A stretch of DNA of 64,000 nt from an uncultured Bacteroidia bacterium. GTDB taxonomy: Bacteria; Bacteroidota; Bacteroidia; Bacteroidales; F082. Positions 26,365-35,685 of the stretch are shown piece by piece. The notes below the pieces were generated by a model. That model saw only the letters and a list, made by a program, of their open reading frames with translations. It did no database searches and was not told the origin of the DNA. The stretch spans positions 186,001 to 250,000 of the forward strand of contig CADCJI010000001.1 of the NCBI GenBank assembly GCA_902801625.1. The letters run 5' to 3'. The position numbers and the translations under genes are program-made. Within the stretch, counting starts at the first letter, position 1. The number at the start of each line of letters is the position of its first letter.

Positions 26365-26775
26365 ATGGAAATTAAAAAAGTAAACAAGACCGATTTTGTT
26401 GAGGTGGCCAGCGCCATCGGTACCGTAACCTATCAAATCGTCAGCAATGGTAACGTCTGGTTTGAGCAATTGACCGACGGCAAGGCAGTGTATCAACACA
26501 GACTACTTTCCATTAAGAGAATGAAAAGCGATGCGTTGTTCAACAAAGCTTTGGTTGAAGCCCACAAAGAGCCTTCCCGCTTGAAGGATGCATCAGGATG
26601 CACCTATGCCTTTGTTTATGAGAGTGGCTCGTTCGTCTACTATTGCTTGGTCCCTGTTACTAAAAGGGAAAAGGCTCGTGCCGACCGACAAGTGAGGTTG
26701 TATGCCCAATGCTTGGCGCCCAAAAAAGCGACCCCGTTGCCGCACCAACCGAATGAAAACAGAATAGCTGCTTAA
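26365..26775 (+). CDS. Unknown protein, paralogue of the gene at 20122
   Basis: 136 residues. It shares WFEQLTDGKAVYQHRLLS, the start pattern of a Lys/Thr segment followed by VASAIGTVTYQIV, and the YYCLVPV strand with the protein at 20122-20526; overall identity is moderate. The C-terminus is basic and Pro-rich. It lies 56 bases after the small membrane protein in the O2 unit. A long hairpin follows ten bases after its stop. Confidence 0.66.
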   Translation: MEIKKVNKTDFVEVASAIGTVTYQIVSNGNVWFEQLTDGKAVYQHRLLSIKRMKSDALFNKALVEAHKEPSRLKDASGCTYAFVYESGSFVYYCLVPVTKREKARADRQVRLYAQCLAPKKATPLPHQPNENRIAA

Positions 26776-26784
26776 CTATTCACA

Positions 26785-26820
26785 CTGGTTGTCTGCCAAT
26801 CACGATTGGCAGACAACCAG
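26785..26820. other. Perfect 16-bp inverted repeat with 4-base loop
   Basis: CTGGTTGTCTGCCAAT and ATTGGCAGACAACCAG are exact reverse complements around CACG. No U-tract follows on either strand, so it is not a standard terminator. It may set the relative expression of the genes before and after, or protect the upstream message from decay. Confidence 0.85.
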
Positions 26821-26844
26821 GAAAATTTAAAAGAAGCAACTACT

Positions 26845-27687
26845 ATGGAAACTACAAATCCCAACATCACTCCCGAGGGCAATTTCACCCTCGTCTATCG
26901 TCCTAGCGATCCGAATGCAGAGCCACATACGGCACTTGAGGCTGGTATCCAATTCTTGTATGACTGCTGGAATTCGAATTGGCCCCACACCGATGAGGAG
27001 ACCCTTCAATACCTACATCGTTATAATCAGTTTAACCGTCCGTTGTCCATAAAAGCCCGGAAACGCTTGCAGCGCATCATCGACAAGGTGCTCCAACCGG
27101 CATTCGAGGAAGGTAACCATGATGCCACCTATGGATTGTATTTTGCATACGATGTAGGTGTGGGGGTGGAACGAGATGAAGACAAGGCTTTGGAATATCT
27201 GAAGACTTTGGCTGAAAGCGGCTACATAGATATGCAGTGGAAATTGGCGTCGATGTGTCAATGTTACTACTGGGACAACCGCGAAAGGGAAATGCACCGC
27301 GAAGCAGTGAAATGGTATGAAAAACTGGCGATGCTGGGTGAAGAGGAAGCGATGTACCGTCTTGGAGTGTGTTTTAGAGACAAAAACTCGGGTAAACGTA
27401 GTTGCAGAAAGTCGTTTTTGTGGTACAAGAGGGCTGCAGAGAGAGGCCATAAAGAAGCTATGGAGGAGCTAGGGTTTTGCTACCAAAAGGGAATAGGTGT
27501 CAAGAAAGATCTTGCCACTGCTGCTGAATGGTACGAAAAGGCTGGAATGCATGACAAAGCTGAAAGACTTAGAAATGGCGAGGATGAATTTGCCTTTAAC
27601 GTTTTTCCATCTCATCCTGTCCCTTATATGGAAGAAGTAGACGGTTTAATACCTTTTCCAGAAATGGATATGGATATTCCATTTTAG
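26845..27687 (+). CDS. Sel1-repeat protein
   Basis: 280 residues. Sel1-like repeats cover about 90-255: YGLYFAYDVGVGVERDEDKA, AMYRLGVCFRDKNSGKRSC and AMEELGFCYQKGIGVKKDLA. Sel1 repeats are helical scaffolds for protein binding. The ATG at 26845 is used; a TTG at 26806 lies inside the hairpin. No signal peptide, so it is cytosolic. The acidic C-terminal tail has no motif. It is probably an adaptor within the O2 operon. Confidence 0.78.
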   Translation: METTNPNITPEGNFTLVYRPSDPNAEPHTALEAGIQFLYDCWNSNWPHTDEETLQYLHRYNQFNRPLSIKARKRLQRIIDKVLQPAFEEGNHDATYGLYFAYDVGVGVERDEDKALEYLKTLAESGYIDMQWKLASMCQCYYWDNREREMHREAVKWYEKLAMLGEEEAMYRLGVCFRDKNSGKRSCRKSFLWYKRAAERGHKEAMEELGFCYQKGIGVKKDLATAAEWYEKAGMHDKAERLRNGEDEFAFNVFPSHPVPYMEEVDGLIPFPEMDMDIPF

Positions 27688-27724
27688 TGAAGGAGTGCAT
27701 TTTTAAACATAAAATACAACAATC

Positions 27725-28519
27725 ATGGAAACAAACGACACGTTAGATCAAAAGACAAAAGCAAAACAACTCATGATACATGGGTATAAACTGTGTACCA
27801 GTGGAAATTATACCGATGGAGCCAAATACTTTAAGAAAGCAGCAGTCTTGGGCGATTTGGAAGCGGTCTATGGCTTGGCCTTTTTGTACTACGAAGGCAA
27901 GGGCGTTGAGAAAGACCTTGCGGAAGCAACCAGATGTTTCGAGACTTTAGCAAATCAAGAGTGTGATTTTCGTGAAGTTTCCCAACTACGGCTCGCCAAA
28001 CTGGCCAACATCTCTTCGGGTGAAGGTATTGGGATTGTAGAGGTGATGGAACATTTTAACGCAGACTTTTTTGCCAAGCAGAGGAATTATCCCCGTTTGT
28101 GGAAACGAGCCCTCAATGGAGACTGGAGAGCGCAAAAGTGTATTGCTGACACGATTTACTCTGATCTGTATTTCAGGCATCTTGACACCGATGGCGAAAC
28201 CATGATGAGGTATTATTTGAACTTGGCCGAGCACGACAATGTGGGTGCACAAGAGAGCCTCTTTTTCATCTATAGTAGTGATCAAGTAGGCGTCGGACTT
28301 GGTAAGAAGAATTTGAGCGAGGCCATCAAGTGGGGTATGAAAGCGGCCCATAACGGCAGCGTGCATGTCCAAGCTTTGCTTGCCAACGCTCTGTTGGAAG
28401 GGAATTTTGAAGGTGAACCTGTCGAACAAGACCGGGAAAAGGCAATTTTTTGGTTTAGAAATGCTGCAAAAAAAGGTTATAAGAAAGCCAAGAAAAAACT
28501 TACCGAACTTGGCATGTAA
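27725..28519 (+). CDS. Sel1-repeat protein
   Basis: 264 residues with Sel1-like repeats near the ends: YGLAFLYYEGKGVEKDLAEA (about 55-75) and HVQALLANALLEGNFEGEPV (about 215-235). Between them the repeats are degenerate. No signal peptide. It follows the other Sel1 gene by 37 bases and ends the rightward unit; no clear terminator was seen before the next promoter at 28612. Confidence 0.76.
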   Translation: METNDTLDQKTKAKQLMIHGYKLCTSGNYTDGAKYFKKAAVLGDLEAVYGLAFLYYEGKGVEKDLAEATRCFETLANQECDFREVSQLRLAKLANISSGEGIGIVEVMEHFNADFFAKQRNYPRLWKRALNGDWRAQKCIADTIYSDLYFRHLDTDGETMMRYYLNLAEHDNVGAQESLFFIYSSDQVGVGLGKKNLSEAIKWGMKAAHNGSVHVQALLANALLEGNFEGEPVEQDREKAIFWFRNAAKKGYKKAKKKLTELGM

Positions 28520-28663
28520 GGATTTGTTTGGCGGGTTTTGCAAATAAAGATGAGTACTAAACCGAAATTGCATTTAAAATGTTGGTAACGATTATGTTTT
28601 AGATTTTTTTGTACTTTTGCACCCTCTTTTAAAAAGCCAAATAATAAACTTAAATACCTCAAA

Positions 28664-31600
28664 TTGAAAAACTTACTAAAATCTCTATCACTGTTTGTCG
28701 CTCTTTTCGCCTTCACACAAGGCGTTTGGGCGGAGACCTTTATTACCGATGTAATGGTCATCGCTGGCGACCAAAGCCAAACCGACGGTTACAAGACCCA
28801 ACTCCAAAATCAGGGCTGGACGGTCATCGACAACGACCTGAATGCCGGTGCGGGCGGCAAATTCATCTATTTGCTCTACAAGACGAATGAAAGTTCGGGA
28901 AGCAGTGGCACGGCCGTCACGGGCTTCTATCTCAAAACGGGGAATAGCGATCATCCCAATACCCTAACCTATGATGGACACACATATAACCTCGCTTCTG
29001 CGGTCGGTTCCAACGACCTCAACTGCGGTGCCGGTGGTGCCTACATCTTTCTCTATTATACCAAGGAAGCCTTTTCGCCCGGTCGCATGGTCACCGACAT
29101 CTACTTCAACAACAACTCAAATGGTGCATTGGGTGCCAATGGCAACACATCCAGTGGCTTCGACCTCAACAGCGGTGCGGGTGGCGACTACATCTATATG
29201 CACGTTGTCACCGTCACTACGGATGATATCATTGATGTTTATACGGAAGCCCAGTTGAGGAATGCGGTGATGCTCAACGATGCCAACATCCGGATGATGG
29301 CCGACATCAACATCACCTCGGAGGTTGAAATCAACAACAATCGTACGGTCACGCTCGACTTGAACGGTCATACGCTTGACCGTGGCTTGAGCAGCGCCAC
29401 CAATTACGGCCATGCGCTGAAGGTCATCAGCGGCAGCACACTCACCATCAACGATGCCAGCGGCGACAACAGCGGCATCATCAAGGGAGCTTACACGGGA
29501 CAAGGCGGAGGCATCCGCAACTATGGCACAATCATCATCAACGGCGGCACCATCCGCGACAACCATAGCGGCACCAAGGGCGGCGGCATTAACAACCACA
29601 ACGGAGCCTCGCTCACCATCAACGGCGGTGTCATCACGAATAACGAAGCGCAAGACGGCGCTGGCATTTATAACGAAGCCGACGGAACGATAACGATTAA
29701 TAACTGCTCCATCATTGGCAATACCACCAATAAATATGGTGGGGGAGGAATCACAAACTACGGCACCCTTGCCTTCTACGGCGGCACGGTCTCCAACAAC
29801 ACAGCTATCCAGGACGGTGGTGGTATTTGGACCGACAATTCACTCACTGTCAGCGGGGTTGCCATAGAGGAAAATAGTGCCCTAAATGGCGGGGGCATTT
29901 GTATCAACCACGGAACGGCCGATCTCACCAACGTCACCATCAGCGGCAACACTTCAAAAGACGGCGGAGGCATTTACGTCTATTCAGTCGGAACCCTCAC
30001 TTTCAACAGCGGCTCCATCTCTGACAACACGACTACAGAGTACGGTGGAGGTGGCATAGCCAATCACGGCAATACTACCATCTTCAGTGGCTCCATCACC
30101 GACAACACAAGCGTGGAAAACGGTGGTGGCATCTGGACAGGGAATACGCTTACCCTCAAAGGGGGTACCATCACAAACAACCACGCCGGCAGCAATACGC
30201 ATGGCGACGGTGTCTATTATTATGGCGGCACCTTCAACCTGGAAGGCAATCCGCAGATCTATGGAAACCTGAAAGCCGATGGCCAACCCGGCATCAATGT
30301 CTATCTGCCAAGTGGCAAGAAGTTTACCGTCACCGGAGCCTTCACCGAAGAGGCCAACGTGTTTGTTACTATGGAATCGCTAGGTGTCTTTACAACAGGC
30401 TTCAAGAGCCACGATAGTATCACCAATGCCTTCGAAGTGTTCATTTCCGACAATCTTGGCTATTATGTGACGGAGGAGAACGACGAGGCACGTTTGACTT
30501 CCTTGGGCAATCAGGTAGCATACATCCAACGTTATTGGAATGCCCCAACCCATAAGGTAATGGCACAAATGATGACTCGTAATGATTTCGTCAGGTTAGA
30601 AGGCAGCAGTTCCAACAGCTACACAGAACTCGGCAATGGCTGGTATGTGGTTGACAGAAATGTGACTTACAATAAACTCATCAAGATTGTCGGCAATGAT
30701 GTCAACATCATCCTTTGCGATGGCGCAACGCTCAACGCCAATGGTGGTATCTTTATCCAAGACGACATGAGGCTTACTGTTTATGGGCAGTCCATCGGAT
30801 CGGGCAAGATTAAAGCCCATCCAGGCAGCGGTCCGGGCATCGGAGGAGGGTATAACACGGTGGCCGGACACTTTGTGGTGAAAGGCGGCACCATCGATGC
30901 CGAGGCAGGCTCAGAGTACAATGCCGGCATTGGCGGCGGCAACGGTGGAGGCAGCGGCATTAGAACCATTTCCATCTATGGTGGCACGGTCACCGCACAC
31001 GGCGGAAAATGTGGCGCTGGTATCGGCAAGGGGCGTGCCAACGGTGTAAGTGAATGGATTACCATATATGGCGGCGTTATTAAAGCATGGGGAGGTGAAT
31101 ACGCTGCCGGTATTGGCGGTGGCGAAAACCGCACCAATGGCATCATCGAAATCTGGAACGGCAAAGTGAAGGCATACGGTGGCGATGAAGCCGCTGGCAT
31201 TGGCGGTGGAAAAAGCGGCAGTCAACTTTACCCCATCACCATTCACGGCGGTTATGTCTATGCCTATGGGGGCTGTGAAACCGCAGGCGATCATGCTGGC
31301 GCTGGCATCGGTGGCGGCTATCATGGCAAAGGCGGTGAGGTGACCATCAATGGTGGAACTGTGAAAGCATTCGGCGATAGATTTGGTGCTGGCATCGGTG
31401 GAGGTAGCTTTGCCGCTTGTGGCAACATCACCATCAACGATGGCGAGGTGACTGCCGGTTGCCTTTCTCATCCTGGCCGTGGTGCTGGTATCGGTTCGGG
31501 CACGGAGAGAAGCCAAGTAGGCACCATCACCATTAATGGTGGCATTGTCACAGCCGAAAGTAAATTGGGCGCTGGCATTGGAGGCGGCTACGAAGGTAAC

Positions 31601-34600
31601 GCTGCCATCATCAACATCACCGACGGCCTGGTTCAGGCAAGCTCCAAGGAAGGTGCTGGCATCGGTGGTGGCGGCGGTCCGGGTGGTGGCGGCGGCGGCA
31701 ACGGCGGAACCACCAATATCTCCGGCGGCGTAGTCATTGCCTCTTCCACTAAGAAAGGCGCTGGCATCGGTGGAGGAAACGATGGCGACGGCGGAACCGT
31801 CAACATCTCTGGTGGACATGTCACCGCCACAGGTGGCGATTATGACTTCGATTATTGGAGAGAACACCATGAACCCAATTACCTTTCTTTTATCAAGAAT
31901 TTTGGAGGAAGGGACTATCACAGTTCGGTGCTGTATTTCATAGCTGATCTCATCTTCTCGGGTAGCTACGGTGGTGCTGGCATCGGCGGCGGCGACGACG
32001 GCGACGGCGCTAATGTGAACATTACTGGCGGCACCGTCATTGCAAGCGCCTCCAATGCCTACGCCATCGGAAGAGGCGATGGCGGCGGCACCTTTGGCAT
32101 CTTGAACCTTTATGAAGAATCCATGGTTCAAACGAAAGAAGGAGGCAACTGGGTTTTGCAAAGTGTTGCTAATCGTATTCATAAAGTCCAACATGGTATG
32201 TATGCAGTTATCGAGCCTTGTCCGCACGAGAGCGTCACCTACCTCATCAACAACGACCAAAACCACTCCGTGCAGTGCAATTATTGCGGTCACGTCCATG
32301 CTGAGCCACATGCTTTCGACCCTTCAACGTTCCAATGCGTCTGTGGCTTGGGCGCGACCACCCACACCGTCACGGTCTATCAAGCCTCTGAAAATGGCAA
32401 CGGTGCGTATGCCTCTGGCGTCAGCAACACGGTAGCACACGGCTTCGACTTCATGCTACCTTCTAATGCGGTCAACCCCGAAAACCTTGAATTTGTGGGT
32501 TGGATGGTGGGTACTCCCAGCCAAGTCAACGGCTACGAAGTCACTGGTGGGGAGACACTTTATGCTGAGGGCGAGGCCTATAACGTCACCGACGATGTTG
32601 CGTTCATCGCCCGATACAAGAACTACTGGAATGGTACTGGTTCGGGAGCGGGGAACGACCCCTTCCTGATTGCCACCACCGACGACCTCATCCAACTTTC
32701 CAACCGCGTGAACGCTGGCGAAGATTACGAAGGCAGGTATTTCCTCCTCGTCAACGACCTCGTATTTGACGGCACAGCGAACAACTTCACTGCCATCGGC
32801 AACAACGATCATAGATTCAATGGCACTTTCGATGGCAATCATCACAGCATCAGCGACATCAATATCAATAAAAGCCAATACTTCCAAGGCCTGTTCGGTG
32901 TCGTTGGACAAAACGGCACTGTCAAGGGCGTGACGCTCCAGGATTGCACTATCAGAGGAAATGCCTATTCGGGTAGCATAGTGGGAAGCAACTTGGGTAC
33001 AGTGGAACGTTGCTTGGTGGTCGGCAGTACTGTCCAAGGTACGGAGAGTGGCGGTGTTGTGGGTTACACCAACGGCAACCTCCGTTTCAACTACTACACT
33101 GGCAATAACACGACAGGAATCGGATTCGACAACCACAATAGCAATGTTGACAACATCCTTGGCGGCAACAAAGGCTACACCATCAGTTGCGCCGAGGGTT
33201 TGACCTTTGATTATGTCATGGGCTCCGCCACAGGAAGCGAGGAAGATGCCATCATCGAACATAGTGGCACTTACTATACCGCCGAAGGTGCCATCATCTC
33301 TTTTGCGGTGGATTCACCATTGGGCTACACAATTTCTTCACTCATGATCAACGGCACGACTATCATGCCTGACGTAGAGGGCACCTATATCTTCATCATG
33401 CCTGCCGCTAATGTCAATATCACCTCCACTCTAGTACAACCCACCTTTATCCATGAGGGGCTTTGGGACGATGAGGAAAACTGGAGCAACGGTCTTCCTT
33501 TAGGGGGCAGTGATGTCGTCATTGCCGCTCCGGCCATCATCGAAGGTGTTGCCAATGTAGGTCACATCACCTTTGAGAATGGCGGCAGCATCACCATTGC
33601 CAAAGGTGGAGAACTGACCCACAGCGACAATGTGACTGCTACTTTCCTGAAAGGCATCAGCGCCTATAATGATGACAGCGACGGATGGTTTACCATCGCT
33701 TCTCCAGTTACCTATAACCTGCTCATTGATAACCACTTCACTACAGAAAGCGATTACGACTTATACCTTTACCATGAGCCCACGCATTACTGGTGGAACG
33801 CCAAAGACTCCGACAACAACTTCACGGTACTTAAGCATCTCGAAGGCTATCTCTATGCTAATGCCGAAAATGTCACACTGTCGTTTGAAGGCAATATGCT
33901 GGCCACAGACCAGACGGTCACCATACCGCTTAGTTGTTATGCTGCTGGCGGTTTGAAAGGCTACAACCTTGTAGGCAATCCCTTCACACGCCGCCTTACC
34001 GAGGAGGATGTCATCAAGATCGGTGATGACGACCTGACCACCTATCTCGTGGCTGATGGTGGTGAAGAGCTAGTTCCTTACACCCTTGTTGAAAGACCCA
34101 TCGAGCCAGGCGAGGGATTCTTTGTGCAATCCACCGAACCAGGCCAAAACCTAGTCATCAACTACGCCACCCGTGGGGAACAAGCAAAACGGAAACCTGT
34201 TTATCTCTGCATAGAGGCAGGTAAAGATGGCGCATACGGTCGTGCCTATGTTCAGATGTCCAGCGGTAACACCTTCCGCAAGATGAAACTCAACAACAAT
34301 ACACCGAGCGTTAGCGTCTGGCACAATGGCGAAGACTGGGCTGCGGCCACCCTCGAAAGTGCCACGGGTGAACTGCCTGTCAATTTCAAGGCCGCAGAGA
34401 ATGGAACCTATACCATTAGCGTCAGCACTGAGAACTTGGAGTTGGATTATCTGCACCTTATTGATAATAAGACAGGTGCCGAGATTGACCTGCTCCAGAC
34501 CCCGAGCTATAGTTTTGATGCCAAGACGACTGACTATGAATCACGCTTCAAACTGGTGTTCAGCACTCAGGTCCCTGAGCCTGTCGAAGGGCCGGACCAA

Positions 34601-34798
34601 CCATTTGCGTTCATCACTAACGGTGAGATCATCATTAATGGCGAAGGCTTTTTGCAGGTCATCGACATGACGGGGCGCATTATCATCGATAGAGACGGCG
34701 TGCACACCGTCTCTACCAACGGGATGACACTCGGCGTTTATGTATTACGCCTTATCAATGGTGAGATGGTGAAGACACAAAAGATAGTCATTCAATAG
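28664..34798 (+). CDS. Giant secreted beta-helix protein with MABP-like N-terminus and T9SS sorting domain
   Basis: 2044 residues from a TTG start with signal peptide KNLLKSLSLFVALFAFTQGV. Residues about 25-185 hold three repeats of DLN(A/C/S)GAGG-x-x-(I/Y), the mark of an MABP beta-prism. Residues about 280-505 are polymorphic-outer-membrane-protein-like (GGGI-x-N repeats). Residues about 720-1140 hold many GAGIGGG repeats of a right-handed helix. GLUG-like repeats follow (about 1340-1485), and the end is a sorting domain (about 1995-2044). A repeat-derived VPEPVEGP sits near residue 1970. No catalytic residues seen; probably a surface adhesin. -7 box TACTTTTG at 28612-28619. Confidence 0.82.
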   Translation: MKNLLKSLSLFVALFAFTQGVWAETFITDVMVIAGDQSQTDGYKTQLQNQGWTVIDNDLNAGAGGKFIYLLYKTNESSGSSGTAVTGFYLKTGNSDHPNTLTYDGHTYNLASAVGSNDLNCGAGGAYIFLYYTKEAFSPGRMVTDIYFNNNSNGALGANGNTSSGFDLNSGAGGDYIYMHVVTVTTDDIIDVYTEAQLRNAVMLNDANIRMMADINITSEVEINNNRTVTLDLNGHTLDRGLSSATNYGHALKVISGSTLTINDASGDNSGIIKGAYTGQGGGIRNYGTIIINGGTIRDNHSGTKGGGINNHNGASLTINGGVITNNEAQDGAGIYNEADGTITINNCSIIGNTTNKYGGGGITNYGTLAFYGGTVSNNTAIQDGGGIWTDNSLTVSGVAIEENSALNGGGICINHGTADLTNVTISGNTSKDGGGIYVYSVGTLTFNSGSISDNTTTEYGGGGIANHGNTTIFSGSITDNTSVENGGGIWTGNTLTLKGGTITNNHAGSNTHGDGVYYYGGTFNLEGNPQIYGNLKADGQPGINVYLPSGKKFTVTGAFTEEANVFVTMESLGVFTTGFKSHDSITNAFEVFISDNLGYYVTEENDEARLTSLGNQVAYIQRYWNAPTHKVMAQMMTRNDFVRLEGSSSNSYTELGNGWYVVDRNVTYNKLIKIVGNDVNIILCDGATLNANGGIFIQDDMRLTVYGQSIGSGKIKAHPGSGPGIGGGYNTVAGHFVVKGGTIDAEAGSEYNAGIGGGNGGGSGIRTISIYGGTVTAHGGKCGAGIGKGRANGVSEWITIYGGVIKAWGGEYAAGIGGGENRTNGIIEIWNGKVKAYGGDEAAGIGGGKSGSQLYPITIHGGYVYAYGGCETAGDHAGAGIGGGYHGKGGEVTINGGTVKAFGDRFGAGIGGGSFAACGNITINDGEVTAGCLSHPGRGAGIGSGTERSQVGTITINGGIVTAESKLGAGIGGGYEGNAAIINITDGLVQASSKEGAGIGGGGGPGGGGGGNGGTTNISGGVVIASSTKKGAGIGGGNDGDGGTVNISGGHVTATGGDYDFDYWREHHEPNYLSFIKNFGGRDYHSSVLYFIADLIFSGSYGGAGIGGGDDGDGANVNITGGTVIASASNAYAIGRGDGGGTFGILNLYEESMVQTKEGGNWVLQSVANRIHKVQHGMYAVIEPCPHESVTYLINNDQNHSVQCNYCGHVHAEPHAFDPSTFQCVCGLGATTHTVTVYQASENGNGAYASGVSNTVAHGFDFMLPSNAVNPENLEFVGWMVGTPSQVNGYEVTGGETLYAEGEAYNVTDDVAFIARYKNYWNGTGSGAGNDPFLIATTDDLIQLSNRVNAGEDYEGRYFLLVNDLVFDGTANNFTAIGNNDHRFNGTFDGNHHSISDININKSQYFQGLFGVVGQNGTVKGVTLQDCTIRGNAYSGSIVGSNLGTVERCLVVGSTVQGTESGGVVGYTNGNLRFNYYTGNNTTGIGFDNHNSNVDNILGGNKGYTISCAEGLTFDYVMGSATGSEEDAIIEHSGTYYTAEGAIISFAVDSPLGYTISSLMINGTTIMPDVEGTYIFIMPAANVNITSTLVQPTFIHEGLWDDEENWSNGLPLGGSDVVIAAPAIIEGVANVGHITFENGGSITIAKGGELTHSDNVTATFLKGISAYNDDSDGWFTIASPVTYNLLIDNHFTTESDYDLYLYHEPTHYWWNAKDSDNNFTVLKHLEGYLYANAENVTLSFEGNMLATDQTVTIPLSCYAAGGLKGYNLVGNPFTRRLTEEDVIKIGDDDLTTYLVADGGEELVPYTLVERPIEPGEGFFVQSTEPGQNLVINYATRGEQAKRKPVYLCIEAGKDGAYGRAYVQMSSGNTFRKMKLNNNTPSVSVWHNGEDWAAATLESATGELPVNFKAAENGTYTISVSTENLELDYLHLIDNKTGAEIDLLQTPSYSFDAKTTDYESRFKLVFSTQVPEPVEGPDQPFAFITNGEIIINGEGFLQVIDMTGRIIIDRDGVHTVSTNGMTLGVYVLRLINGEMVKTQKIVIQ
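34570..34595. repeat. RE1 half-copy inside the giant secreted protein gene
   Basis: GGTCCCTGAGCCTGTCGAAG and the following GGCC match one arm of RE1. It is in frame and encodes VPEPVEGP just before the sorting domain, a place that tolerates insertion. Confidence 0.78.
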
Positions 34799-34820
34799 AC
34801 TTGTAGACAGATAGAAAATG

Positions 34821-34852
34821 GACTCTTAGGATATCTAAGAGTCTTTTTTTTT
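34821..34852 (+). terminator. Intrinsic terminator of the giant secreted protein gene
   Basis: GACTCTTAG and CTAAGAGTC form a perfect 9-bp stem followed by nine T. Confidence 0.92.
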
Positions 34853-34921
34853 GTTTATTATCCTTATTTTTTGGCACGCTTTTTGTTTTTGAATAGGGCA
34901 GAGCTAAAAATTTCTCTTTTA

Positions 34922-34953
34922 TTTTGAGAATTCAAAACTAAGGTGTATATTTG
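34922..34953 (+). promoter_or_regulatory. Promoter of the first leader-coiled-coil unit
   Basis: TTTTG at 34922-34926, exactly 19 bases, then TATATTTG at 34946-34953. A near-perfect Bacteroidota promoter. The leader element begins 18 bases later. Confidence 0.82.
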
Positions 34954-34971
34954 CGGCTGAAAAAGTAAAAT

Positions 34972-35040
34972 AGCGGATGCCGAAAAGCTTATGAGTAGGC
35001 AATAAATTAAAGGTTGCGCCCGACACTCATCTAGGGATTA
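34972..35040 (+). ncRNA. Candidate structured leader RNA, copy B
   Basis: Two short hairpins: GCC-(loop with AUGAGU)-GGC at 34979-35000 and CCC-(loop with ACUCAU)-GGG at 35019-35035. The loop sequences AUGAGU and ACUCAU are exact complements, so the hairpins could kiss. The second hairpin ends about ten bases before the ATG at 35045, where it could control translation. I cannot match it to a known riboswitch class. Copy C at 36923 keeps both hairpins. Confidence 0.62.
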
Positions 35041-35044
35041 TGAA

Positions 35045-35545
35045 ATGAAAAAGTTTATTATTTCTGCAGTAATGGCTCTCTTGATTGGTGGTTTTGCCTT
35101 CACCGCCAATGCACAGCCTGGAAGTGATGCTGCTAAGCAAAATGAAAAAGCAAAGTTTGAACAAGCTAATTCTGAAAAGAAAGTTAAAATGAATTCCAAA
35201 ATTAATGAGGGATCTTCAAAAGCTGTTGATAAACAGAATAAAGCTGTAGAACAACAAAAAGCTGAAGAACAAAAAAAAGCTGCTGAACAGAAAAACTATG
35301 ATCAAATGATTAGTCAGTATCAAGATGCAATTAATAAATTTGAGGCTGATTTTAATAAATTTAAGGAAGGAAAGGACACGGAGAAGCTAAACCTTCAGGG
35401 TGACATGAAAAAAGCAGGAGAAAAGCGTAAAGCCCTTGAAAAAATTCAGGAGAAACTGACCAATAAACAAAAGAATACTTTTAAGGAACTTAAAGCAGGT
35501 CATGATAAGTTGTTGTCGAATTATGAGAAGTTTTTCACAAAATGA
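35045..35545 (+). CDS. Periplasmic coiled-coil protein, leader-regulated
   Basis: 166 residues: a signal peptide ending FTANAQ (about 1-23), then a highly charged Lys/Glu/Gln-rich region predicted to be one long coiled coil (KAVEQQKAEEQKKAAEQK). AT-rich. The signal peptide is almost identical to that of the protein at 36997, while the rest has diverged. Both genes share promoter type, leader RNA and terminator type. No family recognised; an exported structural or chaperone-like protein is possible. Confidence 0.75.
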   Translation: MKKFIISAVMALLIGGFAFTANAQPGSDAAKQNEKAKFEQANSEKKVKMNSKINEGSSKAVDKQNKAVEQQKAEEQKKAAEQKNYDQMISQYQDAINKFEADFNKFKEGKDTEKLNLQGDMKKAGEKRKALEKIQEKLTNKQKNTFKELKAGHDKLLSNYEKFFTK

Positions 35546-35617
35546 GTCTTCTAGTTCCTTTTCCATGATTTCGAAGTAGTGAATTAGAAAACTCAAGAAG
35601 AGTATTCTTATCTGACA

Positions 35618-35655
35618 GGGGCAAGAGGAAAACCTTTCCTTTTGCCCTCTTTTTT
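35618..35655 (+). terminator. Intrinsic terminator after the first coiled-coil gene
   Basis: GGGCAAGAGGAAA and TTTCCTTTTGCCC pair imperfectly, followed by a T-rich tract. Similar in sequence to the terminator at 37453. Confidence 0.8.
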
Positions 35656-35685
35656 GATCTCTTTCTCGAAATACAAGTTTCACAA

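Noticed and set aside
26806-26844. TTG start upstream of the first Sel1 gene
   Set aside because: It lies within the right arm of the 16-bp hairpin, and the ATG at 26845 gives a normal start.
30911-32311. 466-codon minus-strand open frame
   Set aside because: It arises from GC-rich Gly repeats of the giant protein; the translation is low-complexity and lacks any domain.
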